Of a stretch of DNA of 64,000 bases, positions 1 to 9,558 are shown one piece after another. The position numbers and the translations under genes are program-made. The DNA is from Arion vulgaris. Lineage: Eukaryota > Mollusca > Gastropoda > Stylommatophora > Arionidae. Where the stretch lies: assembly GCA_020796225.1 (NCBI GenBank), contig CM036755.1, positions 10,213,994-10,277,993 on the forward strand. The letters are read 5' to 3'. The notes below the pieces were generated by a model, which saw only the letters and a program-made list of their open reading frames with translations, made no database searches and was not told the origin of the DNA. Numbering within the stretch: the stretch's first letter is position 1; each line of letters begins with the position of its first letter.

Positions 1-45
1 ATATACCACGAAGGTATGAAAGGGTTCCTTTGCTATCATTTTTTT
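1..45 (+). repeat. SINE-E 3' fragment
   Basis: The first bases match the 3' end of the tRNA-derived SINE-E seen in full at 36.5 kb: the near-palindromic ataccacga.ggtat motif followed by a T-rich end. The element is cut by the window edge. Confidence 0.7.
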
Positions 46-47
46 AA

Positions 48-250
48 CACCAATACTGGAATGCGAGGTCACGTGGTGTAGTTGTGGTCTGATTTCCCAT
101 AATTCCTACCTGAGTCCTAGGGCCCATAAGCTTATAGTCGGCTCTGATATACACCAATACTGGAATGCGAGGTCATGTGGTGTAGTTGTGGTCTGATTTC
201 CATAATTCCTACCTGAGTACTAAGGCCCATAAGTTTATAGTCGGCTCTGG
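48..250 (+). repeat. two tandem copies of an element-G terminal segment
   Basis: Two near-identical copies start at 48 and 152 (period about 104 bp). Each runs from caatactggaatgcgaggtc to a tatagtcggctctg end, which is the terminal region of the TIR element G seen at 4.0-5.2 kb and 58.0-58.8 kb. It is a partial, tandemly duplicated transposon end with no coding content. Confidence 0.7.
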
Positions 251-261
251 CTCATGTTACA

Positions 262-362
262 TGCCCTGAAAGAAATAACTCCTTGGCCTTACCGGGTATT
301 AAACTCGGGTTTCCCACATGGAAGCCGAGCTCTAATCCACTCGACCAAACGGTCCACTTTAC
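262..362 (-). mobile_element. SINE-Q, tRNA-derived head
   Basis: On the minus strand a tRNA-like promoter is visible: A box ttggtcgagtgg and, about 40 nt later, a B-box-like gagtttaataccc. A related head lies at 29570-29650 (minus). This is a pol III SINE head rather than a tRNA gene, because the stems are imperfect and the copy is repeated. Confidence 0.55.
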
Positions 363-374
363 CTCTTAGTAATA

Positions 375-640
375 CAGAAAGCTGACATTACCTGCATTCG
401 AACCCGTATACTTTTGATTGAGTGGCAGGTATCTTGTCAATACCATGTCTAGAAAAATACAGTATGGTATATAACAAGGCCATAAATAATTCGATAATGA
501 AGGAGAGAATAGAAAGAATACTAAGACTACCGGTATGAGATACATGAATTATTCAAATCAAGACGATTATCCCGTACCGTTAACTTGATACCACTTTTCT
601 TCTACACAAACAGTGCAGCATTTGGTGATGACATGATAGC
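375..640. other. no gene seen
   Basis: AT-rich unique-looking sequence between a SINE head and the minisatellite. I see no ORF, RNA motif or recognisable repeat. Confidence 0.5.
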
Positions 641-1690
641 AGTTGTCTCCCGATTGTTAGACTTTTAGTTGTCTCCTGTAGTTTAGTTGTTTTCCTTTGT
701 TGTACGCATTAATTGTCTCCTGTAGTTTAATGTTTCCTTTGTTGTACGCTTTAGTTGTCTCCCGTATTGTAGGCTTTTAGTTGCCTCCCAGTAGTTGCTG
801 TACGCTTTAGTTGTCTCCTCGTATTGTAGGTTTTAGTTGTCTCTCGTTGTAGGTTTAGTTCTCCCAGTAGTTTAGATGTTTCCTTTGTTGTACGCATTAG
901 TTGTCTCCGATTGTACTTTTAGTGTATCCCTCACTTTAGTTGCCTCTCCTCTGTTGTCTCCCAGTAGTTGCTGTACGCTTTAGTTGTCTCCTCGTATTGT
1001 GTAGGTTTTAGTTGTTTCCTTTGTTGTACGCATTAGTTGTCTCCCCGTATTGTAGACTTTTAGTTGTCTACCAGCATAGTTTAGTTGTTCCTTTGTTGTA
1101 CGCTTTAGTTGTCTCCCTAGATGTTTGTAGACTTTAGTTGTCTACCAGTAGTTTAGTTGTTCCCTTTGTGTACGCATTAGTTGTCTCCCGTGTTGTAGAC
1201 TTTTAGTTGTCTACCAGTAGTTTTAGTTGTTCCTTTGTTGTACGCATTAGTTGTCTCCCTGTTGTAGACTTTAGTTGCCTCCCTGTTGTACGTTTAGTTG
1301 CCTCCGTGTTGTACGTTTAGTTGTCTCCCGTTTGTAGACTTTTAGTTGTCTCCCAGTAGTTTAGTTGTTTCCTTTGTTGTACGCATTAGTTGTCTCCCCG
1401 TATTGTACTTTTTAGATGTTTCCCCTCACTTTAGTTGCCTCCCCTTATTGTTCGCTATTGTTTCCAGTAGTTTAGTTGTTTCCTTGTTGTAGATTTAGTG
1501 CCTCCTATTGTTCAGCATTAGTTGTTTCCTTGGAATGTTATTAGTTGTTTCTATTGTACTCTTTTAGATGTTTCCTCACTTTAGTTGTCTCCCAGTATCG
1601 TACGATATTAGTTGTTCCCCTTATTGTTCTCTTTTTAGTTGTTTTCTTGATGTACACTATTTGTTGTTTACCATATTGTACGCCAGTATC
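640..1690. repeat. degenerate TTAGTTGTCTCC minisatellite
   Basis: About 1.05 kb built on ttagttgtctccc(g/a)tattgtagactt with variants (ttgttgtacgcattag, ccagtagttt). Unit length drifts between roughly 20 and 35 bp through many 1-3 base indels. Small ORFs on both strands here are repeat frames, not genes. Confidence 0.9.
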
Positions 1691-1917
1691 TCCAGTGCCG
1701 TATAATTTCATGGGTGCTGCTCGAGCGCCCCTCACATAAAATAAAACTGTCAAAATGTACTTTAAATAGTACTCTAGGAGAGTATTTTCATATATTAACT
1801 TTCATAATACGGCAAGCCATCTGGCAAACCCATCGAGTAGTATCAATTCTCCGATAATCCACAATAGGTGCCTACTGTGCAGAACAATATCATACCACAC
1901 GCATCTATGCTTACACT

Positions 1918-2076
1918 CAATGGCGGCTCGTCATTAAGGGCCAGTAGGGCCGGGACCCACCAAAAGTAACATGTACTTATTATTTTATAAATTAAAATAT
2001 AACCTAACCCAAAACCATGTTTTTCCGAAAATGTGTGTCTGACCCCACCAACAGAAATGTGCAGGAGCCGCCACTG
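1918..2076 (+). mobile_element. MITE-H (hAT-like), with 8-bp TSD
   Basis: A 159-bp non-autonomous DNA transposon. Its ends are ca(a/g)tggcggctcg and the inverse gagccgccactg. It is flanked by the exact 8-bp duplication cttacact (1910-1917 and 2077-2084). Length, CA..TG-type ends and 8-bp target duplication fit the hAT superfamily. Six further copies or pieces lie in this window. Confidence 0.9.
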
Positions 2077-2194
2077 CTTACACTACTGCCTAATCTCAAT
2101 GGTAGCTCTCCTAAGATCACTACCTGTTTTGCCAGACTATGTAGTAGCAATTTGTTTCCATTGCCAAATGTTGGGGTGGAAAAGGGTGGAAAAG

Positions 2195-2325
2195 GACTGG
2201 CAGAAAAGCCACAGGTTCCCAGATTCACGGTGTTCGTGGCACCGAACCGAAGGGTTACGATGTCCATGGCACGAGCCAAGACTGAAAGCTCAAGCGCTTC
2301 TGGATCGGGGGAAAAGCATGAAATC
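2195..2325 (+). mobile_element. SINE-B, 5'-truncated
   Basis: Matches the body of SINE-B (ggcagaaaagccacaggtt ... gcttctggatcgggg) without the tRNA-like head. The 135-codon reading frame across it overlaps both this SINE and the MITE-H upstream and is not a gene. Confidence 0.8.
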
Positions 2326-2329
2326 GTTG

Positions 2330-2935
2330 AACACGGGTCAAATATTCACCTTGATTTTCTTGTTGATAACCGCAGAAGGCGTCAGAAAATCGCGAAATGT
2401 GAGAAAATATCAGCAGTCACTTGATCTCGCATTGATCTAGTGCCAAATGGATATGGAAATTAAGATCAGCTCTGCAGATCCTATTGGTAATTTGCCAACA
2501 CAATATGGTTTCCAATTCGGTTCACGTCAGCAGCAGTTATGATTCGTATCTTCCCGATCCTACAGCCATTAGTGGGCGAGCAGAGGCGGATCACGCGATA
2601 AGGGCCGATGTTTCTGCGATCTATTTTCAGTCGTGGTGCAATATGTTTAATTTAGTCACGTCTAGAGACGGTGAACTCCTCCTCAGTAGTCAGGCTGATC
2701 ATAAATTTGGCACCGATTAATACACCAAAGGGACTATTGAGATTACTCTTGTTAGTGTATGCGCATTTTTGCACGTGGAAACTAATCAAGTGTCCGCATA
2801 TTACACATAATGGAAAAAAAACCGGAAAATTGTACTTGTGCTTAAGTTAGATATAGAACAATATAATGGCAAATGCCAGTGTCTTTCTTCTCTCTTTCTC
2901 TCTCCCACTCTCTCTCTCTCTCCCTCCCTCTCTCT
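2330..2935. other. no gene seen; short CT-rich tract at 2876-2935
   Basis: Mostly unique-looking sequence with small chance ORFs. A CT-rich run sits directly before the SINE-L head. Confidence 0.5.
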
Positions 2936-3385
2936 TATGGAGTCTATGTGGCGTAGAGTGTAGGTGCTCGCCTCTGGTTCCAAAAGTACCCAGTTCGCTT
3001 CCTCGTGGAGCTAGCGGGATATTTTTACCCGAGATAGCTGATCGCGGTGTATGTGAGATTTAGCTATTAGTCCTATCGGAGTCTGACGATAAAACGTAGG
3101 TTCTGTGTTCAAGTTGAGCACATAAAAGAACCCTTGACAGTTCATAATCGAAAAGAACAGGCTGGAAAGCCGCTGCAATGGCAAAATTCATTAGGAAGAT
3201 TTTTTTTTAATTCCTACAAACTTTTTTCTCCATCTTCAAAATTACATCGGGGTCTCTCGCCGGTGCTACGGAGTTCATGCAATGTCGCTGAGATCTTCCT
3301 GTGTAAGAAAGATATCGGAGCACACATGGATACTCGCCAAAGTGCAATGATGATGATCATATCAATCAATCAAGACATGTCTCCA
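2936..3385 (+). mobile_element. SINE-L, full-length
   Basis: About 450 bp. It starts with a tRNA-like head (A box tggcgtagagtg, B-box-like agttcgcttcc), continues through a conserved body, and ends in tandem atca (tcaatcaatcaag). Full copies on the minus strand are at 8214-8640 and 40745-41175, and partial copies at 8035, 59500 and 63645. The (ATCA)n tail separates it from the (GAA)n-tailed families. Confidence 0.8.
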
Positions 3386-3469
3386 TGTCTGTTTCGTAGT
3401 ACTTTCTGTTCCCCGTGGAATTTAAGGCTGCAAACTATCACAAATCTTTATTAATTTATCAATTCAACG

Positions 3470-3600
3470 TTCCCGCCCAAGTGGTTACCAGGGCCCAAAT
3501 TGCGGTGTAAAGAATAGAACCACTGTTACCTGGCAAGCATGTCGTAAGAGGAGACTAAGAAGGTTAGACGTGGGGTTTGCTACCCCACACTGTAAAAACA
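3470..3600 (+). repeat. SINE-A2, 5' half
   Basis: Starts with gcccaagtggttacc and includes the family core catgtcgtaagagg. The body breaks off near 3600, where repeat N begins. A reciprocal N/SINE-A2 junction occurs on the minus strand at 12.2 kb, so this looks like one shared composite repeat. Confidence 0.7.
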
Positions 3601-3845
3601 CTAGATGGCTACAGAACGGAGAGCGAGCCGAATAAACGCTGACTGAAACCGGACACATCGCCGAATGATAAGCACCAGAGCTCCAAATGGTGCTGAAGAT
3701 GTGACGTAAAACACACAAATGCTAAGGCTGCATGAATCATATTTCCACATGAATGTAATTTATGGGGAGATCTGGTAGATCGGTCTGGGTGGTGATCGCG
3801 AGAGAGAATTCAACGTTCCTAATAGAATATAGTAGACGTCCAATA
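3600..3845 (+). repeat. repeat N
   Basis: Contains ggagagcgagccg and gataagcaccagagctcc. Related stretches occur at 11.8-12.24 kb (minus), 19.3 kb (minus), 25.3-25.6 kb and 41.3-41.6 kb. No coding content or class diagnosis. Confidence 0.55.
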
Positions 3846-3851
3846 GTCGGC

Positions 3852-4028
3852 GTCTGTGACTTAGCGGCGGTCAGTTCCATCACAACCCAAGAGTACCTGG
3901 TTCAAACTCCGAGGTGGTTAGTTTGGAAAGCAAATTTGCTCCCGTGGATTTTTTACGAACGATAAAAACAGACCTCAACATTCAGAAATCAATGACAAAC
4001 TACTGAATGTATAAGGGGTGCCTAGAAA
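3852..4028 (+). mobile_element. SINE-C, diverged
   Basis: Keeps the SINE-C order: B box ctggttcaaactcc, aagcaaattt, tagacctcaac.ttcagaaa and a terminal gtgcctagaaa. The A box is damaged. The 3' end is lost at the junction with element G. Confidence 0.65.
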
Positions 4029-4029
4029 T

Positions 4030-4412
4030 AGAATGTATGGCTGAACTAGGGCAGATCTAACTCTATCTGGGCCTGACAACTGATGGGAAAATCCCTGACC
4101 TAGTTTAAGTTGGGGGCTGGAAAATAGATATGTTTGATATAACACTACAAGCTTTCTTTGCAATTTTACTCAATTCTGTGAGTCTATGGTTATTTATTGG
4201 TGAAAAATATTCATAATATTGATATTTCTTATTGTTAAACTTAACTTGTTACATAATATAACTTCGAGTTAGCATTTTGTGTTGATTTTAAAATGAATTC
4301 GTCTATATACAACAATACTGGAATGCGAGGTCACGTGGTGTAGTTGGGGTCTGATTTCCCATAATTCTTACCAGAGTCCGAGGGCCCATAAGTTTATAGT
4401 TGGCTCTGACTA
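4030..4412 (-). mobile_element. TIR element G, minus copy
   Basis: Non-autonomous TIR element of about 380 bp with outer ends of the form cagagccaactataaac / gttggctgtg. The interior holds an AT-rich segment with caacacaaaatgctag. It is in inverted orientation to the copy at 4790-5174, so 4.0-5.2 kb could fold into a large hairpin. Confidence 0.65.
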
Positions 4413-4615
4413 GGGTCACAGATGCCGAAGTTAATAACAATCTAGAGTTTAACACTAGCTTGGGCCAACAAGTCTTATTGTGCACATGGTGGACAGTTAG
4501 ACTACATGGGGAATTGATCCTTTACTTGGAGATATAAATTACATGTGCCTCTTAAGTGGACGTAAGACTCGCCTAAATGGCGAGAGACACTAGGGATAAG
4601 GGAACAACATTTTTT
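4413..4615 (+). repeat. repeat P
   Basis: Contains ttgggccaacaagtcttatt and ttacatgtgcctcttaagtg. Related pieces are at about 15.96-16.16 kb (minus) and 59.69-59.77 kb. Class unknown. Confidence 0.45.
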
Positions 4616-4619
4616 TAAG

Positions 4620-5400
4620 TCTTATATCCTCGGAGAGAAACTGTGCATCTTGATGTCTATCATTAAAAGACGAAAATGGAGATAGATTCTGTAAGTATGT
4701 CGTAAAACAGTAAGGATATTGGATATGACACTTTTCTGACAGACACCGGATGGAAACATCAAGAAGCAACAAATTAAATGGTTCGGTCCCGCACAGCCAA
4801 CTATAAACTCATACGGCCGGCGGACTCTAAGATTCTAGGAGATAAAGACCACAGCCGTCACGTGACATCTCATTGCAGTATTGTTGTACGAGTACATTTA
4901 AAATGAACTCGTATATAGACAAATTCATTTTAAAATCAACACAAAATGCTAGTTCGAAGTTATATTATGCAACAAGTTCAGTTTAACAATAAGGAATATC
5001 AATGTCATGAATATTTTTCATCAATAAATAACCATAGACTTATAGGACTTATAGAATTGAGTTATTTTGAAAAAGCATGCAGTGTTCTATCAAACATATA
5101 TAAATTCCAGCCCCCAACTGGGACTACGTAAGGGTTTCCCTGTCAGTTATGCGGCCCAATATTAGAGTTGGCTGTGGGCCACGTAAGAAGATTACCAACA
5201 GACAGTGCGCCTAAAAAGCAGTGCTACTCGATACAGTGGATACAAAGCAAAAGACCCCCACGCAAAATGTGGACCTCAGAGATAACAGAGGCGACGAAAA
5301 ACACTGTTTATGAAGCAGGCACAAAAACCCATTCTAGAAATCACTTCTCCTGACGCTGTGAGACAAAACAGGATTCGAGACGGAAAATAAAGAAAGAAAG
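4620..5400 (+). pseudogene. LINE-T42 ORF2 C-terminal relic, split by element G
   Basis: The plus strand encodes pieces of a reverse-transcriptase C-terminal region. The first piece ends near 4783 (caacaaattaaatggttcgg) and the frame resumes at about 5175 as HVRRLPTDSAP, where an intact relative at 6.25 kb reads KQQIKWFGHISRLPT without a break. Element G sits exactly in the gap. The 3' end at 5340-5400 has a single copy of the unit that is expanded 14-fold at 6417-7004. Stops and frameshifts make it dead. Confidence 0.75.
4790..5174 (+). mobile_element. TIR element G, plus copy inserted in LINE-T42
   Basis: Begins cacagccaactataaactc and ends agttggctgtg. It interrupts LINE-T42 between KWFG and the following H/V-RRLPT codons. 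Flanks ggtcccg / ggccacg suggest a roughly 7-bp duplication that has since mutated. Confidence 0.7.
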
Positions 5401-5572
5401 AGTTGATGGAAAAAAGGCTTGGACATCCAGAAAAAACATGAAGATTTGTAGAAAGGGATTTGAAAAATGATAACCTGATGTGGTGTCCAAATGGTAGAAA
5501 GGATAAAGAACAAACAATGGAAATATCTGGTAGGGCCTTATGTGTAGGACGGGGCAAGAATAGGCTATAGAC
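5400..5572. other. no gene seen
   Basis: Purine-rich sequence between the LINE-T42 end and the SPIN-like element. Minus-strand ORFs of about 95 codons here have no recognisable domain. Confidence 0.4.
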
Positions 5573-5916
5573 CAGTGGTTCTCAAACTGTGGATCGCGAC
5601 CACTTTGGGGGTCGAATGACCATTTCACAGGGATCGCCTAAGACCATCGGAAAACACATATTTATCATAATTAGAAATAAATATTTCACAATATATAATG
5701 ACATATTGTTTTTGTGATTAATCACTATGCTTTAATTATGTTCAATTTGTAATAATAAAAATACATCCTGCATATCAGATATTTACATTACAATTCATAA
5801 TAGTAGCAAAATTACAGTTATGAAGTAGTAACGAAAATAATTTTATGGTTGGGGATCAGCATAACATGAGGAACTGTATTAAAGGGTCACTGCATTAGGA
5901 AGTTTGAGAACCACTG
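5573..5916 (+). mobile_element. SPIN-like hAT non-autonomous transposon
   Basis: A 344-bp element with a perfect 16-bp terminal inverted repeat, cagtggttctcaaact. The internal ends (gatcgcgacc.ctttgggggtcg near the left; catgaggaactgtattaaag near the right) match what I remember of the SPIN / Charlie-type hAT MITEs. Flanks are ctatagac (5565-5572) and atatagac (5917-5924), an 8-bp duplication with one mismatch that fits the hAT target pattern nTnTAnAn. It carries no transposase. The superfamily call is strong; SPIN membership is from memory. Confidence 0.85.
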
Positions 5917-5984
5917 ATATAGACAGTTACGATGTACGGAAACGTCACACATATGAGGTGGTTATACCAGATCAGATAAGTTCT

Positions 5985-6416
5985 GGAGAAAATTGTGGGA
6001 AGTCTGCAGTAAAACTTAATAAATGGGCGATTTAGTACAACGACACGTATGTATAGTATCACTTTCTCCCCCCATTATGTTACCAGTGCCAAACCTGGTC
6101 ACTGACAACAAATGATAGAAGAAAACTAGTCATGACAGAGATGAAGTGTCTACGCAGAATACTGGGGTAACAAGAAGAGACCGGTTGAGAAATGAAGACA
6201 TCAGGAAAAAGTGGATACAACATCAGTACTAGACTTCATCAAAAACAACAAATTAAATGGTTCGGCCACATAAGCAGATTACCAACAGTCAGTGCACATC
6301 AAAGAGCAGTGCTACTCCGATACAGTGGATTCAAAGCAAAATACCCCCACGCAAAATGTGGATCTCAGAGATAACAGAGGCGACGAAAGACACTACGAAG
6401 CGCATACAAGGGCCCG
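5985..6416 (+). pseudogene. LINE-T42 ORF2 C-terminal relic
   Basis: Plus-strand frames read MKCLRRILG, then KQQIKWFGHISRLPT and PHAKCGSQR, the usual conserved end of a LINE reverse-transcriptase protein (CLRR..G and WFGH..R motifs). Several stops and frame changes are present. It leads directly into the 42-bp array, whose unit is this element's own 3' end. Confidence 0.8.
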
Positions 6417-7004
6417 TTTTAGAAATCTCTTCTTGACCTGACACTGTGAGACAAACAGTTTTAGAAATCTCTTCTTGACCTGACGCTGTGAGGCAAACAG
6501 TTTTAGAAATCTTTTCTTGACCTGACGCTGTGAGACAAACAGTTTTAGAAATCTCTTCTTGACCTGACACTGTGAGACAAACAGTTTTAGAAATCTCTTC
6601 TTGACCTGACGCTGTGAGACAAACAGTTTTAGAAATCTCTTCTTGACTTGACGCTGTGAGGCAAACAGTTTTAGAAATCTCTTCTTGACCTGACACTGTG
6701 AGGCAAACAGTTTTAGAAATCTCTTCTTGACCTGACGCTGTGAGGCAAATAGTTTTAGAAATCTCTTCTTGACCTGACGCTGTGAGGCAAACAGTTTTAG
6801 AAATCTCTTCTTGACCTGACGCTGTGAGGCAAACAGTTTTAGAAATCTCTTCTTGACCTGACGCTGTGAGGCAAATAGTTTTAGAAATCTCTTCTTGACC
6901 TGACGCTGTGAGGCAAACAGTTTTAGAAATCTCTTCTTGACCTGACGCTGTGAGGCAAACAGTTTTAGAAATCTCTTCTTGACCTGACGATGTGAGGCAA
7001 ACAG
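6417..7004 (-). repeat. 42-bp tandem array x14 from the LINE-T42 3' end
   Basis: Fourteen units of 42 bp, each with ttttagaaatctcttcttga and a ctg(a/t)gaggcaaac-type end, differing by only a few substitutions. Because 42 is divisible by 3, the minus strand stays open as a 238-codon frame of 14-residue repeats (VCLTASGQEEISKT). That frame is antisense to a LINE tail and is judged non-genic. Other T42 copies at 5.34 kb and 21.66 kb have one unit. Confidence 0.95.
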
Positions 7005-7029
7005 GATTCGAGAAAAGAAGAAGAATAAG

Positions 7030-7400
7030 TATCACATGAGCAAGCAAAATGAATAATTAAACGATAAAAACTAAAGAAAATCCGACGTTTCGATAATAAG
7101 TCTTTTTTCAAGGGCACACACAAACACACATAGAAAACTAAATAAACTAAATCCTGGATGTAAATATGATGAATGGCTAAAGATGGATACGAGTTCATAC
7201 TTACCTGCCCCCATCTCAAAATGTGGACACAATAAGAGCGGAAGTTAGATGTCTGGTCAGTTTCCGATATGTGACGATGGAGAGAGCAATTGTATGACGG
7301 TTAGAAATGAAAGACAAGAGGGAGGCAAATCTACTGTATGTGAAACCGGCAGGGTGGAGTGTGTGTCCTTGAAAGAAAAAGGTATAATCGAAACGTCAGA
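7030..7400. other. no gene seen
   Basis: Starts with the LINE-T42 tail (gaaaagaagaagaataag). The rest shows only chance ORFs. Confidence 0.4.
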
Positions 7401-7930
7401 TGTTTTATATCTTCTTCTGCTCTTCCACCATTTACTTCTCTTCCACCATTTACTTCTTTATAGAAGTGTTGCGGAGGGCGTAGTGATCTTGTGTGTGCTT
7501 GTTTTAAAGCACTTTGTAAACTGTTATTCATTTTCGTAAGGCTGTTCTTGATGCCGTCGCTCCATCATTTGCGTGGTCTTCCTCTTGCTTTGTACTCGTT
7601 ATACTTTTCTGTGTGGCTCTCTGTGGTAGGCGATACCAAGGCATTCTTGTCAGGTGTCCAAACCATTTACGAGATCTCGTAATCTGTTGTTCTTTTATGA
7701 ATTGCATGACTGGTTTCACATCCAGTCTTCTTCTGAGTTCTTCATTTCTAATTTTGTCTCTTATTGTCACACCTGCAGCTCTTCTAAGACACCTCATCCC
7801 TGTCGTTATGATTTTCCGCGCATTAGCTGCTGTTATTGGCCATGTTTGACACTGGTAACATAGTGTTGGCCAGAAAATCGTTCTTATGAGATTTGCTTTA
7901 GTTTTTAGCGGTATCTCTTTATGTGTCAAC
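7400..7930 (-). pseudogene. LINE-V ORF2 C-terminal relic with duplicated tail
   Basis: A minus-strand frame of 133 codons reads TLCYQCQTWPITAANARK, MRCLRRAAGVTIRDKIRNEE and KWFGHLTRMP, a LINE reverse-transcriptase C-terminal region. The frame shifts near the end, and the tail EVNGGREVNGGRAEE shows a short tandem duplication. Other copies: 12690-13445, 56045-56950 and 59900-60590. Confidence 0.85.
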
Positions 7931-8034
7931 AGTTGTGTTAACTACCCAAGTACCTGGTTAGCTTTTGTGGTATCTCTTTATGTGACAACAGTTGTGTTAA
8001 CCTGGTTAGCACACGTTTTATATAAACCCTCGTC

Positions 8035-8165
8035 GTGCTACGAAGTTCGTGCACTAGGGATGGGTGGAGTGGGCTATATCTACCTTTTCTGTTTAGGAAA
8101 GAGATTGAAGCACACATGGCTACTCACCAAAGTGTAATGGTGAGGGTCTTACCAATCAATCAATT
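8035..8165 (+). mobile_element. SINE-L, 3' fragment
   Basis: Matches the 3' third of SINE-L (gctacgaagttcgtgcac, cacacatggctactcacc) and ends in atcaatcaatta. The preceding 7917-8010 holds a short direct duplication of ggtatctctttatgtg.caac. Confidence 0.7.
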
Positions 8166-8213
8166 AGACCCTTTCATGAGAAAACTACAAAACCACCGTA
8201 ACATAGTAAAGAT

Positions 8214-8640
8214 TTGATTGATTGATTGATTGATAGGACCATCATCATTGCACATCGACGATTAACCATGTGTGCTCCGATCTTTCTCACACAGAAAAAT
8301 CTCAGCTTGCGCATGAACTCCGTAGCACCGGCGAGAGTCCTGATGTAGTTATAACGAGAAAATATTTTGTAGAAATTCTTTTATATTTCTAATGAATTTT
8401 GCCTGGGCAGCGGATTTCCAGCCTGCTCATAGCGAATTTGAATTATCAAGGGTTCTTTTACGTGCTTAAATTGCAAAAGTGAAATACGTTTTATCTTCCG
8501 TCTCCGTTAGGACTAGGAACTCGATCTCACCTACACTGCGATCAGGTATGTCTTGAAAAATATCACGATGGTTCCACGAGGAAGTGAACCGAGTACCTTT
8601 GTAACGAGAGGCGAGCACGTAACCTCTACACAACAGAGGC
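8214..8640 (-). mobile_element. SINE-L, full-length minus copy
   Basis: Starts on the plus strand with ttgattgattgattgatagg, which is the complement of the (ATCA)n tail, and runs to the tRNA-like head near 8640 (gaggcgagcac = complement of the A-box region). Confidence 0.8.
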
Positions 8641-8680
8641 GCTCTAATTATGTTTTACTAGGATTGACACTTCTTCTTTT

Positions 8681-8972
8681 GTCGTCACACTGCTACCGGG
8701 TTGTTGCCCAGTGTCGTCACACTGCTACCGGGTTGTTGCCCAGTGTCGTCACACTGCTACCGGGTTGTTGCCCAGTGTCGTCACACTGCTACCGAGTTGT
8801 TGCCCAGTGTCGTCACACTGCTACCGGGTTGCTGCCCAGTGTCGTCACACTGCTACCTGGTTGTTGCCCAGTGTCGTCACACTGCTACCGGGTTGTTGCC
8901 CAGTGTCGTCACACTGCTACCGGGTTGCTGCCCAGTGTCGTCACACTGCTACCGGGTTGTTGCCCAGTGTCG
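8681..8972 (-). repeat. 32-bp tandem array x9 from the LINE-T32 3' end
   Basis: Nine 32-bp units starting at 8681, 8713, 8745, 8777, 8809, 8841, 8873, 8905 and 8937, each with gctaccgggttgttgccca and rare substitutions. The unit equals the 3' end of LINE-T32 as seen once at about 18.57 kb. Since 32 is not a multiple of 3, all three forward frames stay open and give overlapping false ORFs (up to 160 codons). Confidence 0.95.
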
Positions 8973-9169
8973 TGGTTTTCTGTTTTGCCGTGCGCTGTTC
9001 TGGTAGCTTGGGTGATTGTTATTTTTGCTCTTTGACAGGATTCGGCTATGCCATTTAACCATCTTTTTGATGGTCTTCCTCTCGCCTTCTTTCCTGATAT
9101 TTTGTTGAATACATTATATATAGGATTGGTACAAGGACTTTCAAAACTAGTTCTAGATTGCTGGAACAA
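8973..9169 (-). pseudogene. LINE-T32 ORF2 C-terminal relic
   Basis: The minus strand reads SGKKARGRPSKRWLNGIAES followed by CQRAKITITQATRTA, the basic RGRP.KRW tail typical of LINE reverse-transcriptase proteins. It is continuous with the 32-bp array. 5'-truncated. Confidence 0.85.
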
Positions 9170-9189
9170 GTTGAAATAATGAACGTAAT

Positions 9190-9441
9190 CTTCTTCTTCT
9201 TTGCGTTCGTTCTTTACGACAAATTTTAATCAATCTTTGTGATATGTTTGATCTTTGCCAAGAACGTGTATACGTTGCACATTGGTTTGGTAGGCCCCTA
9301 AACGCATAGACTTCTACACGCTTAGGACACATGCATCCGATTTCAGCCAAATCTACTTAGCCGCCTCTTACGACATGCATGGCAGGTAACAGTGGTTCTA
9401 TTCTTTACACCTAAATTTGGGCCCCGGTAACCACTCGGGCG
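9190..9441 (-). mobile_element. SINE-A2 with 12-bp TSD
   Basis: A 252-bp copy in which the (GAA)n tail lies at the left (ttcttcttcttt) and the head gcccgagtggttacc at the right on the minus strand. It is flanked by the exact 12-bp duplication aatgaacgtaat (9178-9189 and 9442-9453). It sits at the upstream edge of the LINE-D relic. Confidence 0.9.
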
Positions 9442-9558
9442 AATGAACGTAATAAAGCGATAGGAGATGAAATGACATCAAAACGCATAACTCTTATCAT
9501 CAATATAAGACAAAGGCAGCCATCATTGTTCAGACGTGTGATGAGGAAAGGAGGAGGT

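Noticed and set aside
2017..2440. Two overlapping 135-codon plus-strand ORFs
   Set aside because: They run across the end of a MITE-H and a SINE-B fragment; no domain.
6331..7047. 238-codon minus-strand ORF with hydrophobic start and 14-residue repeats, like a secreted repeat protein
   Set aside because: It is the antisense of a LINE 3' end repeated at a period divisible by three. The start and end fall in flanking LINE and random sequence, and single-unit copies elsewhere encode nothing.
8553..9058. Three overlapping forward ORFs (101-160 codons) rich in C, H, Y, V
   Set aside because: A 32-bp repeat keeps all three frames open. The region is the antisense of a LINE tail.
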